A stretch of 64,000 nucleotides of DNA, from assembly GCA_013400975.1 (NCBI GenBank), contig WBMZ01014177.1, positions 1 through 64,000 on the forward strand, read 5' to 3'. The notes beneath the pieces are model-generated. The model searched no databases, was not told the DNA's origin, and was given only the letters and a program-made list of their open reading frames with translations. This DNA comes from Atrichornis clamosus. Taxonomy: Eukaryota > Chordata > Aves > Passeriformes > Menuridae. Position numbers and translations under genes: made by a program. The first letter of the stretch is position 1. The number at the start of each line of letters is the position of its first letter. Shown here piece by piece: positions 31,074 to 46,000 of the stretch.

Positions 31074-34000
31074 GTAGGGCAGGCTCCCGCGGACCGCGGA
31101 GGCGCGGGCCGAGAAGCGCCCCCCGCCGCCTGGCCCTGCCTCCCCCGGGGCGTCCCCGCCGGGGATTCCGCGGAGCGCCCGCGGGTACGCGCGGGGCAAT
31201 TGCCGACGGGGCTCCGGTGGAGGCGGGAGGGAAAAAGCCCTGCCTGGGTGGCCGATGGGCTAAAGGGGCCCTAAATTCGGTACAGCAGTGCTCTGGATTT
31301 CGCAGGAGCGATAGGCGGCTTCATGTGTTTTTAAAGCATGTTTTGGAATCGGCTGAAGAAAAGTATTTTTTAAATGCTCGTGACTGTCCCAGTGATAATG
31401 TTCCTAAATCCCTGTCTGAGTGTTCCCTGACTGTCCGCTACTGAAAAAAAGTCTCATTGCTTTCAAAAGAGCATATATTTTCACCTTTGCATATGTCCAC
31501 TCAGCCCACATGGTATGTGTTTCCAAACATATTCCTAGGAGTGATATAGCCAGTCCTGTTATTCTCCAAGAAGGGCTTTCCCCACGTTTTACTTTTTTAG
31601 AGGCTTCAGTGTGAATTGTTAAAATGTAGTTGTGGCTTGAAGGCAAACATTGACCACTGGCTTCAGGAGGGACAGTCGTGTCTTTGCCTGAATGTGTTGA
31701 TGCAGAACAGAGCCTTCAGTTTCCTGCCTTGAAATTTACCTCTCTCTCAGGGGGGTCTATTCCTAGTGTTTATTTGTGTAAGACACTATCAGCAATTGGA
31801 GGTTCTTGAGAAAATTAAGAACCACAAAGTGATACATTTTCTCAATTAGGATCTTGGAAAGCTTTAGAAAGGGGGAGAGGTATGTCTTTAAGAATTTTAG
31901 TAGCAATCATTGCCCAGTGTCTACTTTTACTCTACAATAATAACAGAAATAAACATGAAAAAAACTGATGATGCTTTACAGCAAACTACAAGGAAGAAAC
32001 TTTAAAAATAAGATTTGGTTATTTTTGTTTGAAATACAGAAGAGTCAGGATATATGTATTTGGAGATGAATATTTATTTATTTGTCAAGCAGTATTTGAA
32101 AAATACTAGGTACCTCATAGATCCAGACTGACAGAGGTTCCCAACCCACAGATTACAATGGGAATGAACAGAGCTGGGTAAAAATGCTCAGACTAAAATG
32201 AGTATTGGATCATTTTTGGAAAAAAACTCGACTTTCTTCCTTTATTTTTCCTTTTCTGCATTATACACTTTCTCTTGCAGTCTGATTTTGTTACTTTCAT
32301 TTATAAAACTGTGCAGTTTCCAGAATATCTGCTGCTATAGGTGAAGCAGTATGTTCTCAATAGTCTCAACTCACTAAACAGATAAAGGATATCTGAGTTT
32401 GGCTAGGAAAGACCTTGATTCCTCCTTTTAGCTTTGGGTAGCTCTAGCCACCTCTTTTTTTGGAGGCAAGAATGCCACTGGAAAGGCAGTGTTTTCCAGT
32501 CCTAGGGATGTATACCGTATTATTTTTTCTTCAGTGTTTGCTCACTTTTTGTTCACTTCACTGTGAAAAGTGCAGCTTCTTTGAACAGTTTATTGTCTGT
32601 TTCATCTGCAGAGAGAAGTGAAAAACCATCCATCCACTTGCCATTCCCAGTACTATTTATGATATACTTTCATCTGGCTCTTATTCAAAATCAATTTAAA
32701 TATTATAAATGATACAATTCATTGTGTATTTAAGCCCTAAGTACATTAGTTGCAGTAGATGGGCAAGTTCTCGTCCAAGTCCATCCTGTAATTACATCAA
32801 TTGGAACTTCCCTGCTTTCAGTGGAGCTACTTCAATTGACTCAAGTGCAAATGAAACTTAAGACCTTGCAACTGTAATGAAAGTTTTGCTTGATAATGAA
32901 AAAGGGATATGCTTTCTGTTATATTTCTGAGTTAATACAGTTTATCTTTTCTTACCTGGCAAGGATATATATATATATATCCATTGTGCATCATTAAAAG
33001 GAGACATTTCTAATTTAATAGTATAGAGAGCTTTATGGAAGCCCAGGTACATGTGTGTGAAAAAGTGACAGCTGTTGCATTTCAGATGATTGTAGTGCTC
33101 ACAATAGAGCACTTAAAAAATTAATACATGTAATATCATTTTTCACCACCAACGATGAAAGTGTTTAATCAACTGTCACTTAAAAAACTAACACCACCAG
33201 GAAACTCTGTCGGGGGGAGCTGGCAAAAGGGTGACAGCACAGCACCATTTTTTTGTCCACTGAAGAGGATTTCATTAGGTAAGAAAAGGCCTTACACAAG
33301 GTCAGAGGAATACTTTTAGATTAAAGTTCTTTTGCTTGTTTTTAAAATTAACATACTTGTTTAAAAAGAGATAAACATACTTCCATATCATCAATTAACT
33401 TGTTTACACTATTGGGAAATTATCATCCTTCAACCATCTCTATTTTCTCAGAGCCTGATCAAATACCAGTTGGAATTCTACTGCTGAGTACAAATGGGGT
33501 TGCCTGCGTGTATTGCCAGCTATGGACATGAATGGTACTTCAGTGTGATCAACATTACATTTAAAAGCTGTCATGTTTTGTAGTGCGTTTCATGCAGGCA
33601 GTCCCCTGTGCCCATACACAGACTGTTTTAGGAAGTATTTGTAAATGACTGGTCGTGTCATTTTCAGAGATAGTGTAGTATTTCAATTACACATTTCTTT
33701 TCCTAAAAAGCAAAAATACTAAAAAATTAAATCAATTATAGGCTGGGGCATTTCCATTATCCAGGTGATTGTTACTGTTGTTGAGTTTGACTTTTAAAAA
33801 TCTGCTCATGTGAACAATCTTTCTTCATTCAATAAACATACATAGATATAAGGTTTGGAATTATAATATTATGTATTGGGGACTGTAAAATAATCAGTTC
33901 TTTTAATACTAAACAATGACTATATAACATCTCACAGTAGTTTAACTTATGTTCAGATTTGATTGAACAAACTTCTTGGAGGCTCACAGCAAGAGAGAAT

Positions 34001-37000
34001 TTGACAAATAGTTTATTGAAAGGTTTAGATGAATGTTACATGACTGATTCAAAAGTTGCATAATTTCATTAGTGGCATTAAAAGCTGTATTACGTTGCAA
34101 AGTCATTTGATGAAAGTGAGTTTATAATTTTAACAGTTTGTAACATATATGATCTGATCTGCAAGAGTTAGCAGTACAGAGAATTTGAGAACAGGAAAAG
34201 CCTTTAGATACTTTATTTACATTTTCAGTTTGGAGCCAGTCTAAAACTCTTTCTCCTGAAATTAATCCAGTTGACTTGTAAACCAAACTTTCAGTCACTT
34301 TAAGTTCTAAAATAAGGCCTTGGATGCTCCCATATGTTCATTTCGGGAAGCATTTCTGACTACTTACTCAGATGTGAATAATGCACTATGTCTTGAACAT
34401 ATATTGAAAGAATCAGGTCATACTGGCAAGGAAATTTGGGGCCTAAATGTCCATTGAGACTCCTTCTAACAGAGAATAGATGTAGCTTCTGTTGTCATAG
34501 CTGAAGACTATTAAGCATATTGTAAGTACACAGAGAGAGACCATTATCTGTAGTTCTTAGAAGAAGTTGCTTAAAAATTTAAGTTTTCTTCTGTTTAAAG
34601 CTATGGATTTTTTCATGTCACCCATCCTTCTCACAGGACATGATGTTTAGCTGAAATTACTGATAATTTCAATTTTGTTCCATCTTTTATAGCAGTATTT
34701 CAATAATAAACATTTTAAATCACAAGTAATGTTTGGTTATTGTTATACCTTTAGCTCTGCAGAAGTTGGGAGGCAATTTAATAGCATCCCCAGTCCTTCT
34801 AACTAGTGGAAAAATTATTACCCTGTAGAAGAGTAAGCATATATCAGTAAGTGGTGAAAAATATGTTCTGCCATTTTCCAGTGTCAGCTGAATAAAGTTT
34901 CTGCACATCTTATGTTAAATTTGGAATTTAAAAAGTAGCTTTAAAAGACAGAAGACAGAAATGGCTTACCAGATGGATGTTTTAATAAAGTGTGTAGCAA
35001 AGAGAAGAGAAATATTAAATGGAGTCATGCTAAGGCATGGGTTTTCTAAGTTAGAGAAAGTGCAATAAAATATTATCAGAATTATTTTCAATACAGCTCA
35101 AGTCTTCAAAAGGTGAACAGAACCACATTACTGGAACTAAAATCAAGCAAAGGGACAAATCAAGCCTCCCTTCCACCGGACTCTCCTGTTTCAAGCTTAG
35201 GCCAAGTGTAACATAGTAAATTCCCACACAGCCTTTTCTAGCAAGTTTTGACCATCCTTGAATGCCTAGGTACAGCTGTGGATGTCGTCTTTTTCATGCC
35301 TCCTGGTGAGCTGTGAGCATTCCCTGTCTCCTGCTGTAGCAGGACGCATCACAGAGTTGCTGCTCAGGGGTGCAATCCTTTGAGCCTGGAAGTGTTTGTG
35401 TGTGGCTGTGGGTGTGGAAGGTGAAGAAGAGGCATGAGCCTCATTTCTTTACACAGGGTAGCTTCTCGTCATCATCACTATTAACAATCTGTCTCTTCCA
35501 ATTTTAAAGAGCAGTTAATTAATTAAAACCCTGTAGACTGGGAGGTTCAGCTGTGCAAGTGGCAAGTATTTAGGCACTCTTTTAATCAGCAACATCGAGC
35601 AGTGGCACCAACAATACCTCTATTCATTTCAGTGTTGACTTAACAAGGACAGAGGTTGCCTTTTGGAGAGTTGCATGAGACTCTTGCATGAGACCTAGCA
35701 AGCCGAATAAACAATGATTTTTTTAAAATTCCATGTAAACAGAAAAAACAAAACAGTTTTCTTTTTACTGTACATTAAACATGACTAGAAAGTACCATGG
35801 GGATTGCAGGAGATCATTACAGCAGTAAAAACTAAGCTGCTCTGATGTGCTTTGCAGAAAAGGACACTCTAGCCCATCATGCAAAATTTAGGAAAACTTG
35901 AAATTCTAAGTACAAATTCGTAAATTGGTGATGGGGTGTTGTAATTATCCTGAGTCTGCAGCCCAGTGGCTGTAAACACCTCCTTCATGTCACAGTGGTG
36001 CTGGCCTAGCAGAGAGGATCTTCCTGCAGGAGGAAGCACCTCCTGGGAAGGAAGGGGAGAGAGCCCTCGGGACCGCAGCTGAGGATGTGCTTCACTCCCT
36101 GTCACCTCCCTCACTCCCTAAGTCTCCTTCTTCTTAGGGAGCAGTTTCTGATTGGCGTGTAAAACATCCTAAGGCCTTCTCAGGTCACACCACCTCCACT
36201 TTCCCTTGGGAGATGCTCACCAGGGCCAGGGGCTCCTGGTAGACACCAGGGACACGTGGAGGGACACTTGTCCGAAGCCACGCGAAGACTCAGTTGTTTC
36301 ACGTCTCCATGCTGCTGCTGCGGATCCCCAGGAGACAGAGGGCTGTGCAATGCAGGGTGCTCTGATGGTAGCAGCCCTCTGGTATCGTGAGCAGTGATGC
36401 CCTCCCCTCCACGCTTGTGTGGGGCCTATTCTCCAGGCTTGCTCCGTCGTTACTCCATGGATCCTCACCACCTGCTTGCTGCCCCAGGTGTGCCCACCAT
36501 GGATGTGATGCCTCGACAGTTTGGGATGAGCAGCAGGTGGGCCAGTAGTGGCTATGCACACAGTGCCCAGGTGGGGCTTGCTTGCTGCAAGTCCCTGCAC
36601 TGGGAGCTGCAGTGTGACCAATTGTTGGGATGGAATGAGCCTGCCTAGACTCACATGTTACACGTTTTCTCTAATTCCCACCGGGGCTGTTGCGTAATTA
36701 TCAACCATTTTGTGGTGCTCACATGCTTAAAATCAGCGCTGAAGGAGGTGGGATTCTTTCTTTTGTTTTGGTGCTGGTACGAGAGCGTGCTCACAGCACA
36801 CACAGGCAAACACAAACAAGCACAGAGGATGTTACGGCATTAACAGGTTAGTAGTTTTGTGATGGTTTTCCACTTAAAAAAAAAAAATCTGTTTCTCTTT
36901 TTGTTGCCCTGCAGAGTAGGTACTCAGTCCTGGGTGCCTTTGGCCTCTCCAGAGGAGCAGTGTTAGGACCTGGCTCCCTAGCTCACCCTCCTCTAGTAGG

Positions 37001-40000
37001 TCCCTGGGCTACTGACACTGCAGAGCTTGGGCTGGAAAAGCCTTCTGGGGAGTTGGGATTGTTTTCTTTTGGGCAGCTGACAGACATTAACTGGTCTATT
37101 GCTCAGATTGTCCATCTATCTGAAGTGTACAGATGTTTTCATGTTTGGTTTTTTTACCTCAGATATTTTAGAACTTTCTTGTAGAATAGATGTGAAACTC
37201 TGTGGCCTATAGTTTCTCATGAGGAAATAGTATATATATTTGATGAGAGCAGGTCAGTGACTGGGAGAAAAAACTGCAGGATTTGGCCCTTCAGATTTTA
37301 GCTGAAGTCTTGTTACAAGACTGAGTAGTGCTGTAGTTTTGTGTGGTAAATGATGGTGCTGTTCTGCTTGATCCGCTTTCAATTTTTCAAAACAAATGGA
37401 TATTCCATTTTGGCTATTTACAGTTGTATGTTATTATGGAGCCTTTCTGTAGAATAACAAAGTTAAGAAGTATGCATGCAACATTTTGCAAGTTCAGTTG
37501 TTTTAGTTTTCTAAAGTAATCCTATTGACAAACTATGAAAAATAAATGGCTGAAACTAATGGCTTAGCAGAGCTGTGTGTTAACAGGGCAACAGCAGTGG
37601 TGTGCAGTCTCTACAGTGTCTCTACAGTGAACACTTAAAAATTAGTGTTGTTTTGTTAATAACAAACACTACTGCTTTATCACAACGGGGTGTTTTTAAT
37701 TTATTATTCAACAATTATACTGCTGCTGTAGCACTTGAAACTGTGTTGCCCAACTGCGTAATCTCCTGTAGGTGCTCAGTGTAAGCCCGTACACAGATTT
37801 CTGTTGAAACACCCTGGAGTCTTGTTGGTTTCTTTGCTCAGGGGAGTATCAGCTTTTTAAAGCCTCCCTCTGTGTGTATATATTTTATTTAAAGAATCAT
37901 AAATATTTAGGAGCTCAGTACTAAGCCAAGTCTCTAAGAAAGGTTGGAACAAGATGGGAATATGGACATGGTTGCAGTTGATGCCCAGTGGGGCATCAGT
38001 CAGGTTCAGTACAGGAAGGGAGAGAGAGTTACTGTGATGAACAGGTGTCATCTTTAAATATTGAAAATTAGAGGAAAAATATTTTTCTTTGTAGACAATT
38101 CCTTTAATAGTGATACAAGCAGAATAGAAGTGCACAGAATCTGCTGTATGTAAGACCACCACTAGACTTGCTGTTGTGCTATTGCTGGTCTAACTGGAGT
38201 GTGTTTTGAAGGAAGAAAGCAAAAACCTTATGTGATGGATCTGGGTAATGTCCTACAGAGGAATATTTTCTGACCCCTGCTGTTGATCAGTTCAGGCTAT
38301 GAAGCATGAATTGTAATTATGCTTATTAGCTAGGCAGTCCTGTCTACGAACTTGCTAGTGCTTATAAAATCATTTACTCCTGCTTAAGACTATTATACAT
38401 TTTTTTAAAGTTAATTTAGTGCCAGTCATAATTAGACAAACATGCATTATTACTTATGGCCATTGTCAAACTAATAAATGAAACAGCGCTCAGAAAAAGG
38501 GCATAAATCATATGAGACACTCCCACCAATCAAACTAAACAAAGCCCCAAACTACTGATGTGTGGGAGAAATAAAAAACCAACCACGAAAAGAGCTTTGG
38601 CATTGCATTGTTGCAAATGAACACCTTTTGTGTTTTTTCGAAGTAAGCTATTTTATAAGTTCAAACTATATAGGGTCTTAGTTTTAAATCTGGAACTTAA
38701 AAATTTTTGCAGATCAATGTTCCCTCCTTTTATGAGAATTGTTTTGGGAGTAAAGAAAGAGTTGGCTGAGCTGTTTCAAGTTCTTATCTGTTTTAGTAAT
38801 TTTATCTTATAAGAAATATTGCTGTTACTATATAAATAGTCACAATATAACTGGACTGTGCTTATTTACTTGGGAGAATTAGGTTTGTGATGCTGCTGCC
38901 CAGTACCAGTTTGTTCTCCTGCTGCCTTTGTCTCTAAGGAGACATGCTTTAGGGATTTTGGGGGAGATGACAGGAATAGCTGCAGCAATCTTTACATGGA
39001 AGTCTCTTCATATTGCTTTATTACATGTGGTTTGTGTGTGTTTCTTCTCTACCAGGTTTCCCTCTATCTCCTATAGTGGTTTATTGGATTTTGTTTCCTG
39101 TTTATGCACAATATAATTTGCACCGTATGTGACTTTTAGAGAAGTGTATCTAAAACAGACTGCATGCCTTAACTTTTTTAAATTTTAATTAACCTTTTTA
39201 ATGTTATGCTTTGAATCTAGAGAACTTGCTGTCTTTTGGATTGCTCTTTTTGCTTTCTATAAAAGCTTATGTGTTATACTTACAGGAAGCATGATCACGA
39301 AAGTGAATTGAGTTACAAAATCTTCCAACTTCAATTTCTTTATTTTTTAAAGGCTCATGCAGGATGGCTTTCTATAAATTCACTCAAATTTTTCTATCCC
39401 ATGCAGTTTGGTAGTGCAGTAATACTCGGGTATTAACAATGCTGTCATTCTACTTGTATTACCTTTAATACAACTTAGCAACTCACTAATTTAAATACAG
39501 TATATTCAGGGAAATTTTGATGCAAGTTGATTGTGTGCTCTTTTTAATAGAGCTCTTTCTATAGGGAAAAATAAATAAATAAATAAAAATGGTGCAGTGA
39601 ATGGTAAAATAGAGTAGTCCAGGCCTGTTAATTGAGCATCTTTTGTAGCATTCTCATCTGTGTGATGAAAAAGCAGTGTTTTCAAATCATAAAATCAGAA
39701 ATGGCTTTTTCTTTTAGCTGTCAACTTTGGCTGCAGCACTTCGTGCATTTCACTAGATTAAACACTTTTTCCTTAGATATTGAAGAAGGAAAAAGTATCT
39801 TTGTTATGAAGATTTCATTTATGGAAATGTAATCAAGCAGGTTTCATCCTCCATTACATTATTTGATTCTTAGCTAACTTGGGTTAGGATTATACTGTTT
39901 TCTGTTCTAAATCATGCTAGTGATGCTCACATAAAAGGTACTAGTTTTGAAAATGTTGTAAAAAGGCATGTTTTCTCTTCAAGTTCAAAGAGCTATCCTG

Positions 40001-43000
40001 TGTTTGAAAAAAAAAAACAAATAGAAAAACCCAGTGAAACTTGTATATTTGCTAATAACGTATGAACTACCTACTTAAACTGAAAACCAACACTGAAAGG
40101 CAGCCAGTAAAACTTTGCTCAGAAGCCAGAACTCAAGTTGAAAGTGGAGTTTCTGATAACATTATATGATTCTAGAACCCTAGGGGAAAAAAAAAACTTT
40201 CTGTACCTTAATCTGGTCTTCTACAGAGTAAAGCCAGGAAGACATTTGTCTGTCCTAATTCACTGACAATCTTCAAATATGTCCAAAAAACTGGGACCAG
40301 TGTCCCTGTGCAGGCAACTGAAATACTGGCTCTTGAATTGATGGATCAAAGCCTGCTCATTTCTCTGGCTTTACTTGACTGAGTATCACATTTTGCAGGG
40401 TAACACTTCCCCACTAAGAATTTACAATCAATAAATATCCTTGAAACCAGGATAGGGCTTGTCCTACAGAATAACTTTTCCTTGTTGGCAATTGTGAAAT
40501 TCCAGTTAAAAGTGCTTCAGTCTTCACATTTTTAATATATCTATGTAGAAACCTCATTAAATAGAACCAAAGCAGTAAAACCAGCTACGTTTGGTTTTAG
40601 TAATGTTTTGAATAGTTAATGAAAGACTTTAATTCATGAGTGTTCTTTCATGAAAATAACTGTAAGTACAATTACGGTGACGTTGCAAAAGTGTATCTTT
40701 TATCTAGTCTGCCCCTGATTTCTGAATATATGTCTTAATTGTAAAAAACTTAAAAGTAAAAGGTGCAATGGTATCATAAACACTGATGCTACTTACTAGC
40801 CAAAAGCCTGATGCAAATGAGGACCCTGTTGTGTTGCAAGCTGTTCCAACATGTGGGATAATACAGTTTATATCTCAAAATGTTTGCAGTCTGAGGAGAG
40901 AGCTACTCTCTGATTTGCCAGCTTTATCAGCTGCTAAACAGGCTTCCTTGTTCAAGGTTACTGCCCTGTGAGGAGAGCGAGGTATAAACTTTGACCAAGC
41001 TCTTCAGCCATCACAGTTCACACTTGGGCATTGAGGTTTTTATCCATACTGTTAAACACAGAAAAACCTCTCTGTTAGATCCTGCCTTGTATGTGCTATT
41101 ATGACAGTAATTGATGAAAGAAGAAGAGTGTCTGCATAAGAGGTTTGGAACATAATGCAGGTCATCCAGTTACTCTGTTTTCTGTGTATATTGCGTAGTT
41201 CAACAATATTAATCTTGCCAGAAACAGTATTTTGTTCACTCATATAGCTCTCCTCATCACTTTCCCAAATGCCACCAAAATGAAATTCCAGTATGCTTTT
41301 CCACAAAAGATTAGCGATAGTTTCACTTCACATCTTGATGATTCTCAATTTTTATCAAGTTGTTGGGTTTTTCCTCAGAAATGTCTCATTTTTCTGATTA
41401 AATGCATTAACTTTCTTATACTACTGTACCTTTACACACTCCTGTGTACTACTGTTCCTTTATACTCCTGTACCTTTAGTTTCTGCTCCAAGATGTAATA
41501 CTCTTCTGCAAAAGCTGATCCAGTTCTCTAGCGTCAGTGGATAATCTGGTATCAGATGGTGGGAAGACCAAAACCAGTTGGTGCATCTCTGTGGAACGGT
41601 GTGCTTTTGGGACTGAGGCTGCCTGCTCCAGGAGTCTTGTGCTTGCTCTCTCCTAGTGTAAAGGTTCCTGGGGAGATACGAATAGGAAACTTCTGTAATC
41701 TGCCTGAAAGGAGAAGCAGTGCAGCAGGAATTATCTTAAAGGAATTATATTAAAGAAAACACTGACACTTTCCAGACTCCTAATCCCGCCTGTGTCTCTA
41801 CTGCTGCATAGCATCCACTAAGGAACACTGGTTCGATAGCTCATCATTAAATCTGTTGCTGACACTGGCAGCTGTACTGTGTATGTCTAACAGACAGGTC
41901 ACAAGCCCCTGTCCTGTGTACCACCACACCCGGCAGATCTACAGCACATTTCATGTTAATCTTGAGGTCTGTTGAATAGGCAATGACTGCATAACCCACA
42001 TGTATTTCTTAATGGAGTGTATTCAGATAGGAAAATCGCAACTCAGCTTTCGTGTTACCAACCACTGTCTTTTTTCAGTTAAACTCTCCTTTGAAGGTTT
42101 AGTTTTTCAGTAAGACCCACTAGGTGTCAATCAACAACAGTATTACTACTCAAGGCACACTCATTTCAGTCTTCTCCCCATGTACTCTGTTTTGCTTGGA
42201 ACAAAATTAGTAGAGCAGGGACTGTCTCTTCAGTAGCACAAAGTATATTACCAATATTTCAGCAATAGCTAATTCCAAATAGCAATTCAGACATTACCAA
42301 GAAGCAGTGGAAAAAGGAATATTTTATTTATTTATTAGTGAAGCCTACTGTAATAATTGCACTACATTTTCCTTTCTTCCATTGTAGAAGAACCATATCT
42401 TTTTAGGCAGGATTCTCTACAGTGCAGAACAGTTGAGCTTCTATTGAAGTTGATATAAAAGCTTTAGAAGCATGTGGAAAGATCACAAGATCAGGCAGAT
42501 CTGCATCCTTGATGCTATTATTAAAAACCATTCATCATGAGGATTCTGGTTCTCCTAAAGAAGTTGTAAGGTACAAATAATTCAAGAGAATCTTATCAGT
42601 GATTGTATATTAGTAATCTGGTCTTTATGGAAGCAAAGACTCTTAAATACAATCCAGAGGCAGAAATAGGTCTATGGAAGAACAGCAACTCCTAATGAAG
42701 TTGTAGAATTAAAACAGAACAAACTTATATGATAAAATGAAACAAGAACTTGATTTTCTATGGCAGAAGAGGGTTATAAACTGTTTCTTAATACCACATT
42801 TGGTATTAATTCCTTGTGGCTGAAATGTGGGAAAATGTGCAATAAGTAATAAAGTAGCCAAGTGTATATGTTAATCTTTATGATGGGTGAGAATGGAGCA
42901 TTTCTAAATCATGTCTCAAGGTGACTAGAAGACACTATTTCCATAGCATCTGGAATTTGCAATGGGGAAACAGATATAAAATTGTCAAGAACAAAACTTG

Positions 43001-46000
43001 TCATTTTTTAGTATCAGTAAATATTTAATGAATTCTTTTCTTAATCACAATCAAATCTTAGATTAAGGACTGTATGGATCACATTTGTGTTCATCACTTG
43101 AGACAAATATGGACGTTATTTCACAGCCAGTACTGTTTAAACTTTTGAAAATAAAAGTTGTGCTTAATTTTGTACAACAGCTCAGTTCCCTCACATTAAG
43201 GGAGTCTGAACTGACTATAACGACTGTCTGCAGCACAAATGCGAACTTCATCCTGGAGGAACAGAGCTGCTGCAAGTGAAAAGCAGTAATTTTTGCTCTG
43301 ACTGATAGAAGAGTTGTTGAAGACTATGTTCTACCAAGATGAACAAAGGTGATGTCAGCACTACCTCTTAAGTTTTCAGCCTCCTTTGAGTTACTTTATC
43401 ATTTGCAGTTTGGGTTTTACTGTTGCAGAGAATGGATTGCTGCACAGTGCTTTTTTTGAACAGGGACATTCCTGTACTTAGTTTTCCAGAAAGAGCTGGG
43501 GTTTTTATTATATTTCTTTGAAAAAGTGTTTGTACCCCATTGGAATACTAGTCGACATAACCAGTCTTACTTGAACAGACAGAAATGGGGCTGAAAAGAG
43601 TCCCCATTTACTTGACAGAGAAATTCTGAGCATCTATGGAATATGGAGGTGAAATGGCAGCAGGGCCTAGCAGAAGTGTGTATGTATGATCATATTACTA
43701 AAGCCACATAGCAATCTTTGCTGGATGTTACTCAGAAGTGTTATGTAAACTGATGGCATTATATCTTAAACACTGATCAAATTTGATTTGGCCTCAGTAT
43801 TGGAATATTGTTAAATGTGGACATCTTTCACGTTATCAATTTGTTTTTAAAAATGGTTATTTATCATATTTAATAATGTAATGCAGTTGGAAATTCTTCA
43901 GGTGTAAAAGTATCTGTGTTTTCACCAAGACGTGAGATGTTACCTTTAGTGCTTTTGTGTGAAATGTGTTATGCCAGTTGCCGCTAAGCTGTATTTCAAA
44001 TCTGCAGAAAGAAGTGTCTAAATGTAGTTTAAGTAATTTTTTTATACATTGGGATTAGCAGTACTACTACTAAGACTTTAATAATAGCATAGTAGCAAAA
44101 TACTTGCTGCTGTTACTTCAAAAAGAATCCTTTAATTAGTATCTTCATTCTTCAACATTGTGTTATAAATGTTTTTATTATTTGGTTGTATAAGATTGAT
44201 TTCTGTCATTCTATTGTAAGAGGGATCCTACGCTCACAGTGCACATTCTGTATCTTTTTAAGAAAGGACATGCTTTATGATCAATAGGATTACTGGCAGG
44301 ATTGCAAGTTTGTTCAATCATGATTTAGAGGCTTTATATAAACATTAATTAAAGTAGATAAAAGTCTTCATGGTTAATTATGCATTAACAATGCTCTGAA
44401 AAGTAAATGCAAGTGGATACAGGAGCATATGAAATAAGCATGCCTGAAAAAATTTAAGTAACAATAACAGGACTTGTTGATTATATTAGATGAGATTCCT
44501 GGCCAGCAAATTTTGAAAATAATCAAAATTCCAAGAAGTTACACTTGCAAAATCCTTGAATAAATAATTGGTACTTGTCTTTTAAAGCTTAAGGGTAAAC
44601 ATCTACTGTGGGGATTTGATTGCTCTGTTTGGTAATCCCTAATGAGAGTTGTGTTAAATGTTCCCCTTAGAGCACTATAGATTAATGAGAAAATACTCTA
44701 CTTGATGTATACCCCATTTTAGGAACCTCTAGACTCCCCAGATCTTTGCCCCTACTTTTTCAGCTTCCTTCACTATGATTTAGTTGGATGTTAGTATTAT
44801 GAGACAGTCTCTATGAAATTTCCTAGTTTCATATATATGTAGTTTGAGTATAGCAACTTCCCAAACATAAATTTAAAGCATCAGAGCTTCATATAGCACA
44901 TCTATCTGAAATGGATACTTCCTGATATTTCCCACGTACAAGTTACAAGGTTGTATAACCTACAATTGGTGACTTCTCAGCCAGGCATAGTCTGGAAATT
45001 AGTACAAACCAAATCTATGTGGCTCACTGTTCTTCACTGCATTCTCAATTAAGGTAGCAGCAGAGCATTCGTTGCACCTTATCCTCTTGTGCAAACCCCA
45101 GCATTGGTGTGCTTCACACACACAGTGAAAAGATCTGTCTGGTGAGCTGCAAACAGTGCTTCCCGTGCCTTGGAGGGGCCACGGTGTGTGCACAGGGGAG
45201 CTCGGGGCCCTCACAGTGCCTGTGAGGGCCATATGGTTACCCACAGCTTGGCTGGTAGCAAAGTTCATTGGCAGTAATATAGAGAGAGTAAAGCGAGCAG
45301 TATTGGTTAAGATTGAGGATACGGAACACTGCCTGTAATCGTGTGTGGGCAGGCACTGGGTGACCACTTTAACTGCTGACACTTTGCTTATCTGTGCTGA
45401 AATGTGAAAGCCATTGACAAGAGTATGGTCAGTGCCAAGGCCTATGTTGCTGTCAAGGAGCTGTGAAAGACCCTCTGCTTACAGATGGTCCCAGAACCAT
45501 CAAAGACTGGTTTAGGTTGGAAGGGACCTTAAACAGCAGACCAACCCCTCCTTGCTGTGGGCAGGGACACATTCCACTAAACCAGGTTTCTCAAAGCCCC
45601 ATCCAGCCTGGTCCTGAACACTTCCAGGGATGGGGCACCCACAGCTTCTCTGGGCAAGTTGTTCTATTGCCTCACCCCCCTCACAGTGAAGAACTTCTTT
45701 TTTGTATCTGATCTAAACCTGCCCTCTTTCAGTTTTAAGCTGTTATCCCTTGTCCTGTCACTCAATACTCATGTAAAAAGTCCTTCTCCATCTTCCTTGT
45801 GGGCCCCTTTAGGTACTGGAAGGTGCTTTAAGGTCTCCCTGGAGCCTTCTCTTCTCTAGGCTGAACAACCCCATCTTTCTCAGCCCGTCTTCAGAGGAAA
45901 GCTTCTTGTCTTTTGATTATCTTTGTGTCCCTCCCCTGCACACACTGCAGTTCATCCACGCCTTTATGTTGGGGCCTCCAGAGCTGAGTACTCCATGTGG

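Larger units (their letters stand above)
27850..31250 (+). promoter_or_regulatory. PDE11A: broad CpG-rich promoter block of PDE11A
   Basis: CpG-rich sequence extends for over 3 kb, interrupted only around 28,900-29,080 and 29,340-29,460, and ends just after exon 1. It contains CACGTG E-boxes at 28,793, 29,001, 29,073 and 30,197, and an NRF1-like GCGCCTGCGC near 28,384. There are two TATA-like words, CATAAAAATA at 29,081-29,090 (8 bp from an E-box) and TATAAA at 29,445-29,450. The long open frames on both strands follow from the GC content and match nothing I know. The transcription start is not defined by sequence. Confidence 0.55.
31274..45480 (+). other. PDE11A: PDE11A intron 1, first part, no exon seen
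   Basis: Mostly AT-rich. It contains a GC-richer patch at about 36,190-36,660 of unknown nature, short repeats (AT)8 at 32,965-32,980 and (AAAT)5 at 39,567-39,588, and an imperfect repeat at about 41,418-41,478. No exon, RNA gene or coding similarity was found. Confidence 0.55.

Noticed and set aside
30318..31199. 293-codon frame on the minus strand opposite PDE11A exon 1
   Set aside because: It is the antisense shadow of a GC-rich coding exon; the plus-strand frame matches PDE11A residue by residue.
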